DNA of 60,059 nt from JAHCIE01 sp034431435 (GTDB lineage Bacteria > Chloroflexota > Anaerolineae > Epilineales > JAHCIE01), in NCBI GenBank assembly GCA_034431435.1, contig DAOUDG010000071.1:1-60059 (forward strand), read 5' to 3'. The notes under the pieces were generated by a model, which made no database searches, was not told the origin of the DNA, and saw only the letters and a program-made list of their open reading frames with translations. The translations under genes and the position numbers were made by a program. Of this stretch, positions 1 through 9,292 are shown in pieces (position 1 is the first letter of the stretch; every line of letters starts with the position of its first letter).

Positions 1-494
1 GTCATGCCGAACGACCAGCTCTTCCGCCAGCCCCCGCTCTGCTCGTCGAGCATGCGGCCGGCGTAGCCGAAGTCGACCTGGGCTTCTTCGCCTGGCTGGC
101 ACTCGACGCGCACCACCACGTCGGGCTGGTGGGGCTCAAGGGCGCGCACGAAGCGGTAGACCGAGGCGTAGCTGCCGGTGTAGCCACGTTCCTTGAGACG
201 TTCCCAGATGGCGCTGATCTCGGTACCTGTTCGACGCAACTCGACGACCAGGGCGCGGTACGGCGCCACCGAGGAGATGACCTGGGGCGGCGGCGAGCTG
301 CTCAGCGTCTCACTGACCAGACGCTGTAGCTCCTCGGGTGGCGGCAGCGGCCCCTCGAGCAAGCCCTGAGCCGCTGCCCAGGTTCGGTACGCTTTCACGG
401 TCCGCCGATCCACGCCCAGAGCTTGCTGGACCTGGCGGTCGGACGGCGTGACCCGGATATGTCGCAGTAGTTCTCGGATGTCCATGCTGTCCAT
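1..494 (-). CDS. istA: IS21-family transposase IstA, N-terminal part (truncated by window edge)
   Basis: The minus-strand frame starting at 494 (MDSMDIRELL) or 485 (MDIRELL) stays open to the window edge. The first 35 residues hold a helix-turn-helix-like segment (VTPSDRQVQQALGVDRRTVK). Near the edge comes EEAQVDFGYAG, which matches the first catalytic aspartate region of IstA-type DDE transposases. IstA carries out strand transfer with the ATPase IstB, whose gene should lie further left, outside the window. Repeated end sequences lie directly upstream, as expected for an IS21 terminus. Family assignment rests on this motif and the end structure; completeness cannot be judged. Confidence 0.8.
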   Translation of the reverse strand, partial: MDSMDIRELLRHIRVTPSDRQVQQALGVDRRTVKAYRTWAAAQGLLEGPLPPPEELQRLVSETLSSSPPPQVISSVAPYRALVVELRRTGTEISAIWERLKERGYTGSYASVYRFVRALEPHQPDVVVRVECQPGEEAQVDFGYAGRMLDEQSGGWRKSWSFGM

Positions 495-584
495 TCAACT
501 GCCTGCCATAGCTCCTCCCGACATGACCTGGATGGTGGTCGGAAGGATACGCGGGGTGCAGGAGCTATGCCATCTGCCGCTGGG

Positions 585-682
585 TGGTACATCTTTGCCG
601 AAAGTCACTGGTACATGATTGCCGAAAACGTCTGGTACATCTTCGCCGAAAGTCTTGGCACATTATCGCCCGATAGATAACA
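585..682. repeat. IS21-type element end with periodic direct repeats
   Basis: Three near-identical copies of TGGTACATCTTTGCCGAAAG start at 585, 609 and 633, a 24 bp period. A fourth, degenerate copy (TGGCACATTATCGCCCGATA) starts at 656. Multiple subterminal repeats that bind IstA are characteristic of IS21 ends. The outer boundary is probably close to 682, where the minus strand reads TGTTATC, and BREX coding sequence begins just after it. The exact tip needs the other end of the element, which is not in the window. Confidence 0.75.
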
Positions 683-1602
683 CGGCGGCGCGGCGGCGGC
701 CGGGCCACGGCGTTGTGTTCATCATCGACGAGGTGGGGCAGTACGTGGCCCGCAGCGTCGACAAGATCGAGGGCCTGCGCGCCGTCGTCGAGCAGTTCGG
801 CGTCCAGAGCAAGAATCGCGTCCAGAAACGCCAGGCCGTCGCGCCGGTGTGGGTCATCGTCACGTCCCAGGAGAAGCTGGACGAGGTGGTGGCCGCCATC
901 GACGACAAGCGGGTCGAGCTGCCCAAGCTGCAGGACCGCTTCCGCATCCGCGTCGACATGGCCCCCGCCGACATCCGCGAGGTGGCGACCCGGCGCGTGC
1001 TCGCCAAGCGACCCGAGGCCGAGGGCGTCCTCAGCCAGGTCTACGAGCGCCACGCTGCCCTGCTGCTGACCCACACCAAGCTCGAGCGCACGGCGCGCCG
1101 CTCCGACATCGACCGCGCGCGCTTCATCGAACACTACCCCTACCTGCCCCACTTCATCGACCTGTCCATCGACATCGTGTCGGGCATCCGCCTGCTGCGC
1201 TCGGACGCGCCGCGCCATGTTGGCGGCAGCAACCGCACCATCATCAAGCAGACCTACGAGATGCTGGTCGGCCCGCGCACCGGCCTGGCCGAGCGGCCCA
1301 TCGGCGCGCTTGTCACCCTGGACCGCATCTACGACCTGGTCGAGGGCAACCTGCCCAGCGAGCGCCAGCGCGACATCGTCGACATTCAGCAGCGCTGGCC
1401 CGACACGCCGTGGCCCGCCCGCGTCGCCAAGGCTATCGTGCTGCTGGAATACGTGCGCGACTTGCCTCGCACCGAGGCCAACCTGGCCGTGCTGCTGTAC
1501 GACGAGCTAGGCGCAGCCTCCCCCCTGCCCCAGGTTCACGACGCGCTGGCCCGGCTGAAGGACACCCAGTTCATCCACGAGACGGAGTCGGGGCAGTTCC
1601 AG
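683..1602 (+). pseudogene. brxC: BREX BrxC/PglY-type P-loop protein, internal fragment
   Basis: This is an internal piece of a BREX ATPase. It contains a Walker B-like VVFIIDEVGQYVA, then WVIVTSQEKLDEV, LPKLQDRFRIRV and HVGGSNRTIIKQTYEMLV, and ends near LARLKDTQFIHETESG. Full-length BrxC/PglY proteins are about 1,200 residues; only about 305 survive here. The N-terminus with the Walker A region is cut off by the IS21 end. The C-terminus is cut by a junction with an ISAs1 transposase. The frame remains open from 619 through the junction to 2481, so a chimeric protein could be made, but BREX function is surely lost. Confidence 0.8.
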
Positions 1603-2481
1603 GCGTGCTTCCGCCGCTGGGTGGCGGCGCTGGAGCCAGAGACCATCGGGCAGGTGGTGGCCGTCGACGGCAAGCGCGCGCGACGTTCCCATGATCGGGC
1701 CAACGGACAGGGGCCGTTGCAGATGGTCAGCGCCTGGGCCACCGACAGTCACCTGGTGTTGGGCCAGCGGCGGGTCGAAGCCGGTCAGAATGAGGTCAGC
1801 GTCTTGCCCGAGTTGCTAACGGAGCTGGCGTTGGCCGGCTGCACCGTGACCATCGATGCCATCGCCTGCCATGCCGAGATGGCGCAGACCAGCCGCGACC
1901 AGGGCGCTGACTATGTCCTGGCCATCAAGGACAACCAACCCAAGCTGCATGGCAGGCTCAAGCAGCTGTTCAGCCGCGCGCCCCACGGCGGCTTGGCCGA
2001 CTGGCAACATGACCAGTATCAGACCGTCGAGAAGGGCCATGGGCGCATCGAGACCCGAGACGTGTGGACCGTCTCTGACCCTGAGTGGCTGGGGTGGCTA
2101 GACCCCAACGGGCAGTGGCCCGACCTGGGCTGTGGGGCGATGGTGGTCCGCCAGCGGCGCATCGGCGAGGTGGTGTCGGTGGCGGACAGCTACTTCATTA
2201 CCAGCTTGTCGGGCTCGGCCCAGGTCGTCGGCCAGGCCATCCGTGCCCATGGGCAGGTCGAGAATGGCTTGCACTGGGTGTTGGACATCGCCTTTCGCGA
2301 GGATGAGAGCCGGGTGCGGGTGGGTCACGCCCAGGCCAACCTGGCGATCCTGCGTCACATGGCCCTCAGCCTCCTCAAGCAGGAGACGACCCTCAAGCGC
2401 GGTCTCAAGACCAAACGCCTCAAGGCCGGCTGGGACAATGCCTATCTCCGCCAGGTCCTGCTCACCGCCCAGACCAATTAA
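1603..2481 (+). pseudogene. ISAs1-family DDE transposase, N-terminally truncated and fused in frame to brxC
   Basis: The sequence begins at QACFRRWVAAL, the point where ISAs1 transposases pass from their N-terminal associated domain into the catalytic core. Core landmarks are IGQVVAVDGKRARRS, LAGCTVTIDAIACH, ADYVLAIKDNQP, the HGRIETR segment, FITSLSGSA and ENGLHWVLDIAFREDESR. The N-terminal domain of roughly 85 residues is missing. The reading frame is shared with the upstream brxC fragment, giving one 620-codon open frame from 619. Without its N-terminus and left repeat the element is probably immobile. Confidence 0.85.
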
Positions 2482-2496
2482 GATGCGATAGCCCTG
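1603..2496 (+). mobile_element. ISAs1-family insertion sequence, left part deleted
   Basis: The right end is intact. The transposase stop codon at 2479-2481 is overlapped by TTAAGATGCGATAGCCCTG (2478-2496), which has the look of an ISAs1 terminal inverted repeat (inward reading CAGGGCTATCGCATC). No matching left repeat was seen near 1600, where the preceding sequence is already brxC. The element therefore lost its left repeat and the 5' end of its transposase gene. The right flank is pglX coding sequence, so the element originally sat inside pglX. Confidence 0.75.
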
Positions 2497-3590
2497 GCGA
2501 ACATAGGCACTGGCTTCCGTATCAGAAGGGCGGGGCATACTCGCCATATTATGCTGACGTGCACCTTATCATTGACTGGGACCTAGCGCGCGAGACATAT
2601 TATGGCTATCATGGCCGGCCTGGACGCCCTAACGAGAGGCCATCGAACTACCAGTTCTTCTTCCGCCCCGGCCTCACCTGGCCGCGACGCAGCCAGAAGG
2701 GGATGAGCACGCGCGCATTGCCAAGCGGATGTATCTTCGCCGACAAGGGGCCTGTGACCCTGGTTGGCGACAATTCCAATGCGGCCTTGCTCGCTCTGCT
2801 GGCGGTTATGAATTCGGCCCTGTTCCGGGTACTGGTCAACCTGCAAATGGCCTTCGGCTCCTACGAGGTGGGCGTCATCCAGCGCACCCCCGTGCCGCCG
2901 CAGCTCCACTCTCCACTCTCCAGTCTCCAATCTTCCCTCGTCCCTCTCTCCTCCCACGCCCGTGAGGCCCACGACCTCCAGCGCGACCGCGACCGGGGCG
3001 ACGAGACGACCCACGCCTTCGGGCTGCCGGATCTGGCGCGCTGGCGCGCGGCGTCCCTGGCCGCGGCGGGCGCGGCGTTGGCCGCGGCGGCGCAGGCGCG
3101 GGCCGCGCGGCTGGCCGTCATCCAGGACAGCATCGACAGCCAGGTGTTCGCGCTGTACGGGCTGAGCGCGGCAGATCAGGCGTTGGTGCGGGTGGAGATG
3201 GGGCAGGCCGCGACGATCGACGACGGACCACCGACGACCGACGCCGAGGACGAGGACGAGGAGGGCGAGGAGGAGGCGGCGGGGGGCGCAGAGGAGGCCA
3301 CGCGGCGCGTCCAGGACCTGCTGATGTGGTGTGTCGGCGTGGCCTTCGGCCGAAGGGACGCGCGGCTGGCCCTTGACCCGACCCTGCTGCCCGCGCTGCA
3401 AGGCCCCTTCGAGCCGCTGCCGCGCGCCCCCCCCGGCGGCCTGGTCGGCCCCGACGGCCTGCTCGCCGTGGCGGGCGGCCTCGTCAGCGTGGCCTGGCTG
3501 CAAGCGCGGCCCAACGCCATCAGCCTGCCGCCGCCGAACGCGCTGTGGTCGCTCGCCGACTCGATATCATCGTGCTGGACTGTGACCTGA
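2497..3590 (+). pseudogene. pglX: BREX PglX adenine-specific DNA methyltransferase, C-terminal-region fragment
   Basis: Right after the ISAs1 end the frame reads WLPYQKGGAYSPYYADVHL, then FFFRPGLTWPRRSQKGMSTR, LPSGCIFADKGP and ALFRVLVNLQMAFGSYEVG. These are landmarks of the target-recognition half of PglX/BrxX enzymes, the BREX methyltransferase of about 1,100-1,400 residues. The catalytic NPPY half is absent. A low-complexity acidic stretch (EDEDEEGEEE) follows. After NALWSLAD the frame runs into foreign sequence, the regulator fragment starting at 3545. The open frame has a GTG at 2559, but homology starts upstream of it. This is a relic with both ends lost. Confidence 0.8.
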
Positions 3591-4087
3591 GCGAAAGTCT
3601 GGGCGCGGGCGCGGACACCGTCGTCCGGCTGATACCTCAAACAGCCGCGCTGGCGTTCGGCCCGTTGGACAAGGAATGCGTTATCCAGATGGTGGCGGCG
3701 GGAGTGAGCGGCTATCTGTACCATGGTGAAGGCCTGGCGCTGGCAAGTGAGGCCGTCAGGGCCTGTGCCAGCGGCCAGGCATGGTACAGCCCGGCTGTCG
3801 TGCCGTTCCTTGTTCAGGGGCGGCCAGGGTGGCCGCGTCACCGCTGGCCACGCCGGGCGGGGACGACAGCCGCTGAGCCGACCCTGACAGAGCGCCAGTG
3901 GGAGGTGTTGCGGCTGGCGGCGGAGGGGCAGGCCAACAAGGAGATCGCTCAGGCGCTAGGCCTTCAGCGGTCGACCGTGGAGGAACATCTGTCACGGGTG
4001 TATGCGAAACTCGGCCTGCGAGGTCGCGCGCAGGCGGTGCGCTGGTACGTCGAGCGCGAGATGCGTGGGGAGAGACGCCCCTCCTGA
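3545..4087 (+). pseudogene. LuxR/NarL-type response regulator, N-terminal half of receiver missing
   Basis: The frame opens at RRLDIIVLDCDLSE, which corresponds to beta-strand 3 and the phospho-acceptor aspartate of a receiver domain. The first strand and the acidic pair that binds magnesium are absent. A complete C-terminal GerE-type helix-turn-helix follows (LTERQWEVLRLAAEGQANKE ... STVEEHLSRVYAKLGLRGRAQA). At 180 residues it is about 35 shorter than a normal NarL protein. The missing part coincides with the end of the pglX fragment, so a deletion joined the two genes near 3545. A GTG at 3545 is available, so a truncated DNA-binding protein could still be produced. Confidence 0.7.
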
Positions 4088-4133
4088 CAGGATACCAGGG
4101 TTTTCAAGGGTGTGCACCCCTGGATTCCCCCCA

Positions 4134-4162
4134 TTCCCAACTCTCTATTTCGGGGTTAAAAT
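4134..4162 (+). promoter_or_regulatory. Candidate promoter for the pectate lyase gene
   Basis: TTCCCA (4134-4139), a 17 bp spacer and TAAAAT (4157-4162) lie 55 bp upstream of the pectate lyase start. The -35 box matches consensus at 4 of 6 positions and the -10 at 5 of 6. A strong ribosome binding site (AAAGGAGA) precedes the start codon at 4217. Confidence 0.4.
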
Positions 4163-4216
4163 GGTGTTACGTCGCAGGCACTGACGCCTGCACCATCTAC
4201 TCAAAGGAGAGTAAGG

Positions 4217-6275
4217 ATGCCTCGTTCTGCAACGCCCGGTTCTCAGTCATTGCGCTGGCCGACGCGGCTTGGACGCGCCGCATTGCTCGCCCCGCTCGTG
4301 TTGCTGCTCATGACCACCCTCTTCGCCTCGGATCCTCCGCCCGCCTTTGCTTACTCCGCCACGAGCAAGGATTACATCGAGATCGTGATCGCCAATGGGC
4401 AGTACTACGCGTATGATCAGGGCAACCCGAACGGCGTGATCCCGCCGGGCTGGTCGGGCAGTCTCTCGGATGCCACAGCCCCCCCCCCGCTACAACCTGA
4501 ACGGCGGGCCCTGCACCTACGCGCCTCAGGGGCAAGCCTGCACTTTCGAGAACTACTCGATCTACCAGTACCACGGCCATCGCTGGGAGGCCATCGAGGC
4601 CTATGGCCGCTACTGGAACTTCGACCTGGACAATAACTATGCCCCAATCGGAGGCAACGGTGGCTATCTCTCCTCACTAAGCTTCTACAACACGTACTAC
4701 ACTAACCAGCCGATTCGAGACGGCACTGCCACGTTCACCGGGCCAGGGCCGTGCTACGGCATCACTGGCGCTAACTGCAAGCTGGATAGTCGTGGCTTCT
4801 ACTGGCGCAACAATCGGTTGTACGATGCGGCGACCTCCTCCCAACAGGGCGAAGATTACTACTACGTTTGGGATGAGACGAACAATGGCGCCATCACCCT
4901 GGTGGACGCCGGCCGATTGAAGGACGCGCCCCGCTTCGCCGCTGCGGGCGGTCCCTGTGCTCCAGCGCGTATCGGTGCGGGGCGCTGCCAGTTCGACACG
5001 CGCGATTTCTTCTACGACACCACAACCCACCACCTCGTTGAATCGCTCAATGCCCAAGGGCAGTTCTGGAACTTCGACATGGACGCCTATTTCGACTACG
5101 CTGGTGGTCGCGACTGGGCGCCCGCCTATGGCAACAACGGCGGCTGGCTGTCGGACATCACCCGCTACAACCAGGCGGGGCGGCCCTGCTACCAGAAACC
5201 CCACGAACTGTGTATCATGAACGCCCGGCTGTTCCAGTACCTTCCGGGCGCGGATATGCTCTGGGAACTGGAAGGCTTCGGCGCGAGCACCATCGGCGGC
5301 CTGGGTGGCCGCGTGGTCCAGGTGACCACTGCGAACGATTCTGGGGCCGGATCACTGCGCTGGGCATTGGAGCAGGGGGCGGATACAGGCAACCCTGATA
5401 CCCCTCTCATCATCGCTTTTGCCCCTGGCTTGTCCAGCACAATCAATCTCCAGCGCCCCATCTGTGTCGCCTCCAACAAGACCCTTGATGGCCGTGGCAG
5501 CAACGTGACGATCACAGGGTGGGGCCTGCACATTGCCGGCAAGACAAACGTGATCATCAACAATGTGAGGATCGCCAATGCCCTTGGGTCACCAACCGAG
5601 ACTAAGGACTGTCCGGGTGAGAATAAGGTAGCAATTCCGGATGCTATGGGCGAAGATGCGATCCGTGTATGGGGCTCGAGTGATGTGTGGATCCATCACG
5701 TCACTTTGAGCAATGCCCAAGATGGGCTGATCGACATCGTGGCCGACGGGAATCACGTCGCCAGTCGCCGCGTCACCATCTCCTGGTCTAGATTTGAGAA
5801 CCACAACAAAGTCCTACTCATCGGTGATAGCGCTACTGAGACCGCTGACCAAGACCTTACGGTTACCATCCACCACAACTTCTTCAACGCCACGGGACAG
5901 CGACATCCTCGCCTGCGCTTCGGGAAGGCAGACGTCTTCAACAACTACCTGTTCCAGTGGCAGACCAATGCGATGCTCGTGACCTGTTCAGGTCAGTTGC
6001 GAGCTGAGGCTAACATCTTCGAGATGGGGCCAAACAGCCCGTCAACCGGAATAGAGTATCATAACGATTCGGACACTTCCAAAGGCTGTGGCGACGGCTA
6101 TGGCGCCGCAGTTGGGAATTGGGCGCGCAATGGTGGATACGGCCTTCCGACGATAGCATCGCGGTCATCCCAGAATGTGTTCACGCGTCCGTACACCGCC
6201 TACTCATTGCAGTCTCAGGTCCAGGGTGACGAAGTGTTCCGTACTCGACTGGTCGCCTGGGGTGGCCAGCGTTAA
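4217..6275 (+). CDS. Secreted pectate lyase (PL1-like), frame broken at a 10-C tract
   Basis: The start at 4217 follows AAAGGAGAGTAAGG and encodes a signal peptide ending near PPPAFA. The frame is interrupted at ten consecutive C residues (4479-4488). Removing one C joins it to the frame that runs to 6275, giving about 686 residues. The first half has repeated WNFDLDN/WNFDMDA modules with many aromatic residues. The C-terminal half is a parallel beta-helix of the pectate lyase 1 type: GGLGGRVVQVTTANDSGAGS, KTLDGRGSNVTITG, AIRVWGSSDVWIHHVTLSNA, GLIDIVADGNHV, VTIHHNFFNATGQRHPRLRF. PL1 enzymes cleave polygalacturonate by beta-elimination with calcium. Sequencing error, a real null allele and slippage-based phase variation are all possible. 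Confidence 0.8.
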
Positions 6276-6289
6276 GCTGTCGGAATAAG

Positions 6290-6320
6290 AAGGTCAAGGG
6301 CGTGACACCCTCTTGACCTT
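6290..6320 (+). terminator. Hairpin after the pectate lyase gene
   Basis: AAGGTCAAG (6290-6298) and CTTGACCTT (6312-6320) form a perfect 9 bp stem 14 bp after the lyase stop. No U-tract follows, so termination efficiency is uncertain. Confidence 0.55.
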
Positions 6321-6361
6321 CGTGCTAGTCCCTACTTGAGTCGATGATGGAGACTACAGCT

Positions 6362-8260
6362 ATGAAATCTCACTTGCTGCGATCTCTGGCGCTCGTCGCC
6401 AGCCTGACACTTCTAGGCGTGCTCACCACTGCATCGCGCGCCGCCGAGCCGCCCACTAATACACAACTCTACCTTCCGTTGGTGATGCAGCGCAGCCACC
6501 TTCCGCCGCCTGACGAGTTGCAGCGGGTCGGCCAGTTCGGCGGCGGCGCCAGCGCCGTCGCGGTCAACGGCAGCCTGGCCTACGTCGCCCTCGGCCCCCA
6601 ACTGGTCGTGTTCGACGTCGCCGACCCCGCCGCGCCGCACCCGGTGGGCGACCCGCTGTGGCTGGGCTACGACCGGGTGAGTGACATCGTCGTCGCGGGG
6701 CAGTACGCCTACCTCGCGGGGGGGCCGACCGGCATCCACATCCTAGACCTGGCGACGCCCAGCGCACCGCGAGCGGTCGCTATCTACGACACACCCGGCT
6801 TAGCCTCGGCCATCGATATTGTCGGCTCGCTGGCCTATGTGGCCGACTACCAGGGCGGGCTGCGCATCCTGGACCTGACCCAGCCGACGGCCCCGGTCGA
6901 GGTCGGCCACTACGACGCCGACAACCTGTACTTCAACGACGTGGCGGTGGTGGGGCGCTACGCCTACATCGCCGACCAGAACAGCGGGCTGTGGATTCTG
7001 GACGTGAGCACGCCCGCCGCGCCGACGCGGGTGAGCCACCTGGAGGCCCAGAGTGACGCTGTGGCCCTGACCGTCGTGGGCCACTACGTGTACATCGTGG
7101 ACGACGACTACGGGCTGGGCATCATCGATGTGAGCGACCCGACCCAGCCCGAGCAGGTGGGCGGCGTTCGGCTGAACACGTCGGTGGACGTGGACATCGT
7201 GGGGCACTACGCGTTGGTGGCGGGGTCGCGGCTGCGGGTCGTGGACATCACGGACCCGACCAACCCGACACGCGTGGCTACGTACGAGACGGGTGCGACG
7301 ATGACCCAGGTGATGGGCGACAAGGCGTATCTGGCTTCCTACGCCGGGTTCCAGATCCTCAATGTCTCGGAGCCGTCGTCTCCCGCCCTGATCGGCGCGT
7401 CGACCAGCCCCTCCTCGCCCACCCGGATTTGGGTGTCAGGCGCGACGGCCTACCTCGCCGGCGACGGCAGAGGGCTGCACGTGGTGGACGTGGCGCGGTC
7501 TGAGCGCGCCATGGAAGTGGCGAACTATCCGCAGTGGTCGCCCAACGACATGATGATTGTCGGCCATCTGGCCTACATCACGGATGGCGAGGGCCTGCGC
7601 ATCCTGGATGTGACCGATGCTCGCCACGTACACGAGGTCGGCTTCTACAAAGCGCCTGTCTACAGTGAAGGCGTGTGGGTCGAAGGCCACTATGCCTACG
7701 TCGCTGATGGGCAGGCTGGCCTGCGCATCGTCGATGTGACGAACCCGGCTGCTCCCCGAGAGGTGGGAGCGTTTGCGCTGCCCAATCCTGAGACGCGGAG
7801 CTTCAACGCGGTCAAAGTGGTCGGTTCCTACGCCTATCTGACGGGGAACGGCTTCTGGGTGATCGATGTGTCGGACCCGACCGCGTCGCGCCAGGTGGGC
7901 TTCTACGGTGTCTACTCCAACGTCGTCGACGTCCAGGGGAATCGAGCGTACCTTCAGGCGAACCCGGCCGGTCTACGCATCCTGGACGTGTCCAACCCCG
8001 CCGCGCCGACGCTCCTGGCGACCTATGTGATGTCGGACAGCACCGCCGATCTCCAGGTGGTCGGGCGCTACGCCTACCTGGCGAACTACGACCAGGGCTT
8101 GCGGGTGGTGGACGTGGCGGACCCGAACCGGGTGCGCGAGGTGGCCTACTACGACCCGCCCAGCCCTGCCGACGTGCGTGGTGTCGATGTCCAGGATGGT
8201 TTGGTGTATCTCGCCGCCGAGACGAACGGGCTGCTGGTGGTGAGGGCGATGGGCGAGTAG
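6362..8260 (+). CDS. Secreted LVIVD-repeat beta-propeller protein
   Basis: The start at 6362 gives a clean signal peptide (MKSHLLRSLALVASLTLLGV ... SRAAEPP) with GGAG nine bases upstream; ATGs at 6344 and 6347 are in frame but less well placed. The mature protein has about a dozen copies of a unit of some 42 residues, typified by VAVVGRYAYIADQNSGLWIL followed by DVSTPAAPTRVS. These are LVIVD repeats, predicted to fold as beta-propeller blades and found in bacterial surface proteins. A YLPLVMQR motif sits right after the signal peptide. No catalytic residues are apparent; binding or adhesion is a guess. It lies directly downstream of the pectate lyase in the same orientation but behind a hairpin, so separate transcription is plausible. 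Confidence 0.85.
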   Translation: MKSHLLRSLALVASLTLLGVLTTASRAAEPPTNTQLYLPLVMQRSHLPPPDELQRVGQFGGGASAVAVNGSLAYVALGPQLVVFDVADPAAPHPVGDPLWLGYDRVSDIVVAGQYAYLAGGPTGIHILDLATPSAPRAVAIYDTPGLASAIDIVGSLAYVADYQGGLRILDLTQPTAPVEVGHYDADNLYFNDVAVVGRYAYIADQNSGLWILDVSTPAAPTRVSHLEAQSDAVALTVVGHYVYIVDDDYGLGIIDVSDPTQPEQVGGVRLNTSVDVDIVGHYALVAGSRLRVVDITDPTNPTRVATYETGATMTQVMGDKAYLASYAGFQILNVSEPSSPALIGASTSPSSPTRIWVSGATAYLAGDGRGLHVVDVARSERAMEVANYPQWSPNDMMIVGHLAYITDGEGLRILDVTDARHVHEVGFYKAPVYSEGVWVEGHYAYVADGQAGLRIVDVTNPAAPREVGAFALPNPETRSFNAVKVVGSYAYLTGNGFWVIDVSDPTASRQVGFYGVYSNVVDVQGNRAYLQANPAGLRILDVSNPAAPTLLATYVMSDSTADLQVVGRYAYLANYDQGLRVVDVADPNRVREVAYYDPPSPADVRGVDVQDGLVYLAAETNGLLVVRAMGE

Positions 8261-8289
8261 GGCTGCCCTACGGTGCTCCGAATGAATGC

Positions 8290-8325
8290 GAGGGGTCTCC
8301 GCGATTGTTGCCGCAGAGACCCCTC
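8290..8325. terminator. Bidirectional terminator-like hairpin between convergent genes
   Basis: GAGGGGTCTC (8290-8299) pairs perfectly with GAGACCCCTC (8316-8325). It sits between the plus-strand LVIVD gene and the minus-strand permease gene, so it can serve both. The remaining 120 bp up to 8446 holds further GC-rich inverted repeats but no gene that I can recognise. Confidence 0.6.
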
Positions 8326-8446
8326 CCGGCGGCCGCGCCGAGTTGAACCTCGGCGCTGAGCGGGCGACGCTCGTTGGGCTGCTGCATGGCCCCGAGGGCT
8401 TCGCTCGCTCAGCGTGGTGGCTTTAGCCCCGCGTGCCGCCAGGCGA

Positions 8447-9292
8447 TTACCCCTTGACCGACCCCATCGTGAGGCCCTGGACGACGTAGCGTTGGACGAA
8501 CATGAACAGGATGACGACGGGGATGGTGGCGAGGACAGCGGCGGCCATGAGCTGGCCCCACAGCAGCACGTCGGCAACCTGGAAGCTGTACAGGCCAATA
8601 GGGATGGTGCGCAACTCGTTGCGCTGGACGAGGACGGCAGCGAACAGGAACTCATTCCAGGAGTTGGTGAAGGCGAAGATGAAGGCTGTCACGATGCCTG
8701 GCCCCGCCAGGGGCAGCACGATGTGGCGTAGCACCTGCATGCGGGTGCAGCCGTCGATGAGGGCGGCGTCCTCCATCTCGACCGGCATGTTGCGGAAATA
8801 GCCCAGCAGCATCCAGGTACAGAAGGGGACATTGAACGTCTGGTAGGCGATCATTAGCGCCCACAGGGTGTTGAGCATGTTCAGGTTCGACATCACCAGG
8901 AACATGGGAATGAATAGCAGCGAGGCAGGCAGCAGATACATGAACAGCACCGAGCGGGCCATCGTCTGGCTACCCCAGAACTTGAGGCGCGCCAGGCTGT
9001 AGGCGGCCAGCACGCCGATGGTGACGGCGATCGCGGCGCTGACCAGGGCGACCACGACGCTGTTGCGCATCCAGGTAGTCATGTTGCTGCTGGTGAGGAC
9101 GGTGACGTAGTTCTGGATGGTCAGGTTGGCCGGTGTCAGCATCGCCTCGCGGTTGTACACGTCGCGCTGGGTGCGCAGCGAGGTGAGAATCATGTAGTAG
9201 ATGGGCAGCGTCACGGCTATCATGTAGACGGCCAGCAGCAGGTACAGGCGCGCGCTGGCCCAGGGGGATCGACGGCGTCCGGCTTCCATCAT
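8447..9292 (-). CDS. Carbohydrate ABC transporter permease, MalG type
   Basis: 281 residues with six predicted membrane segments and the EAA loop typical of binding-protein-dependent permeases (EMEDAALIDGCTRMQVLRHI, then LPLAGPGIVTAFIFAFTNSW). MalG/LacG-like proteins form one half of the membrane channel of CUT1 sugar importers. The start overlaps the stop of the upstream permease gene as ATGA, indicating translational coupling. The third operon gene, the binding protein, lies at 10346-11761. No ATPase gene is nearby, so a shared MsmK/MalK-type ATPase encoded elsewhere is likely. The sugar cannot be read from the sequence. Confidence 0.92.
   Translation of the reverse strand: MMEAGRRRSPWASARLYLLLAVYMIAVTLPIYYMILTSLRTQRDVYNREAMLTPANLTIQNYVTVLTSSNMTTWMRNSVVVALVSAAIAVTIGVLAAYSLARLKFWGSQTMARSVLFMYLLPASLLFIPMFLVMSNLNMLNTLWALMIAYQTFNVPFCTWMLLGYFRNMPVEMEDAALIDGCTRMQVLRHIVLPLAGPGIVTAFIFAFTNSWNEFLFAAVLVQRNELRTIPIGLYSFQVADVLLWGQLMAAAVLATIPVVILFMFVQRYVVQGLTMGSVKG

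Noticed and set aside
585..682. Short CRISPR array
   Set aside because: Repeats are 21 bp with only about 3 bp between them and lie at an istA-bearing IS end; no spacers of typical size and no cas genes.
3588..3590. TGA at the end of the pglX fragment as another selenocysteine codon
   Set aside because: No homology continues in that frame after the TGA, and the site lies in a deletion junction.
8326..8446. Riboswitch or T-box leader downstream of the LVIVD gene
   Set aside because: The segment lies after the stops of both convergent genes, so it cannot be a leader; only GC-rich inverted repeats are seen.
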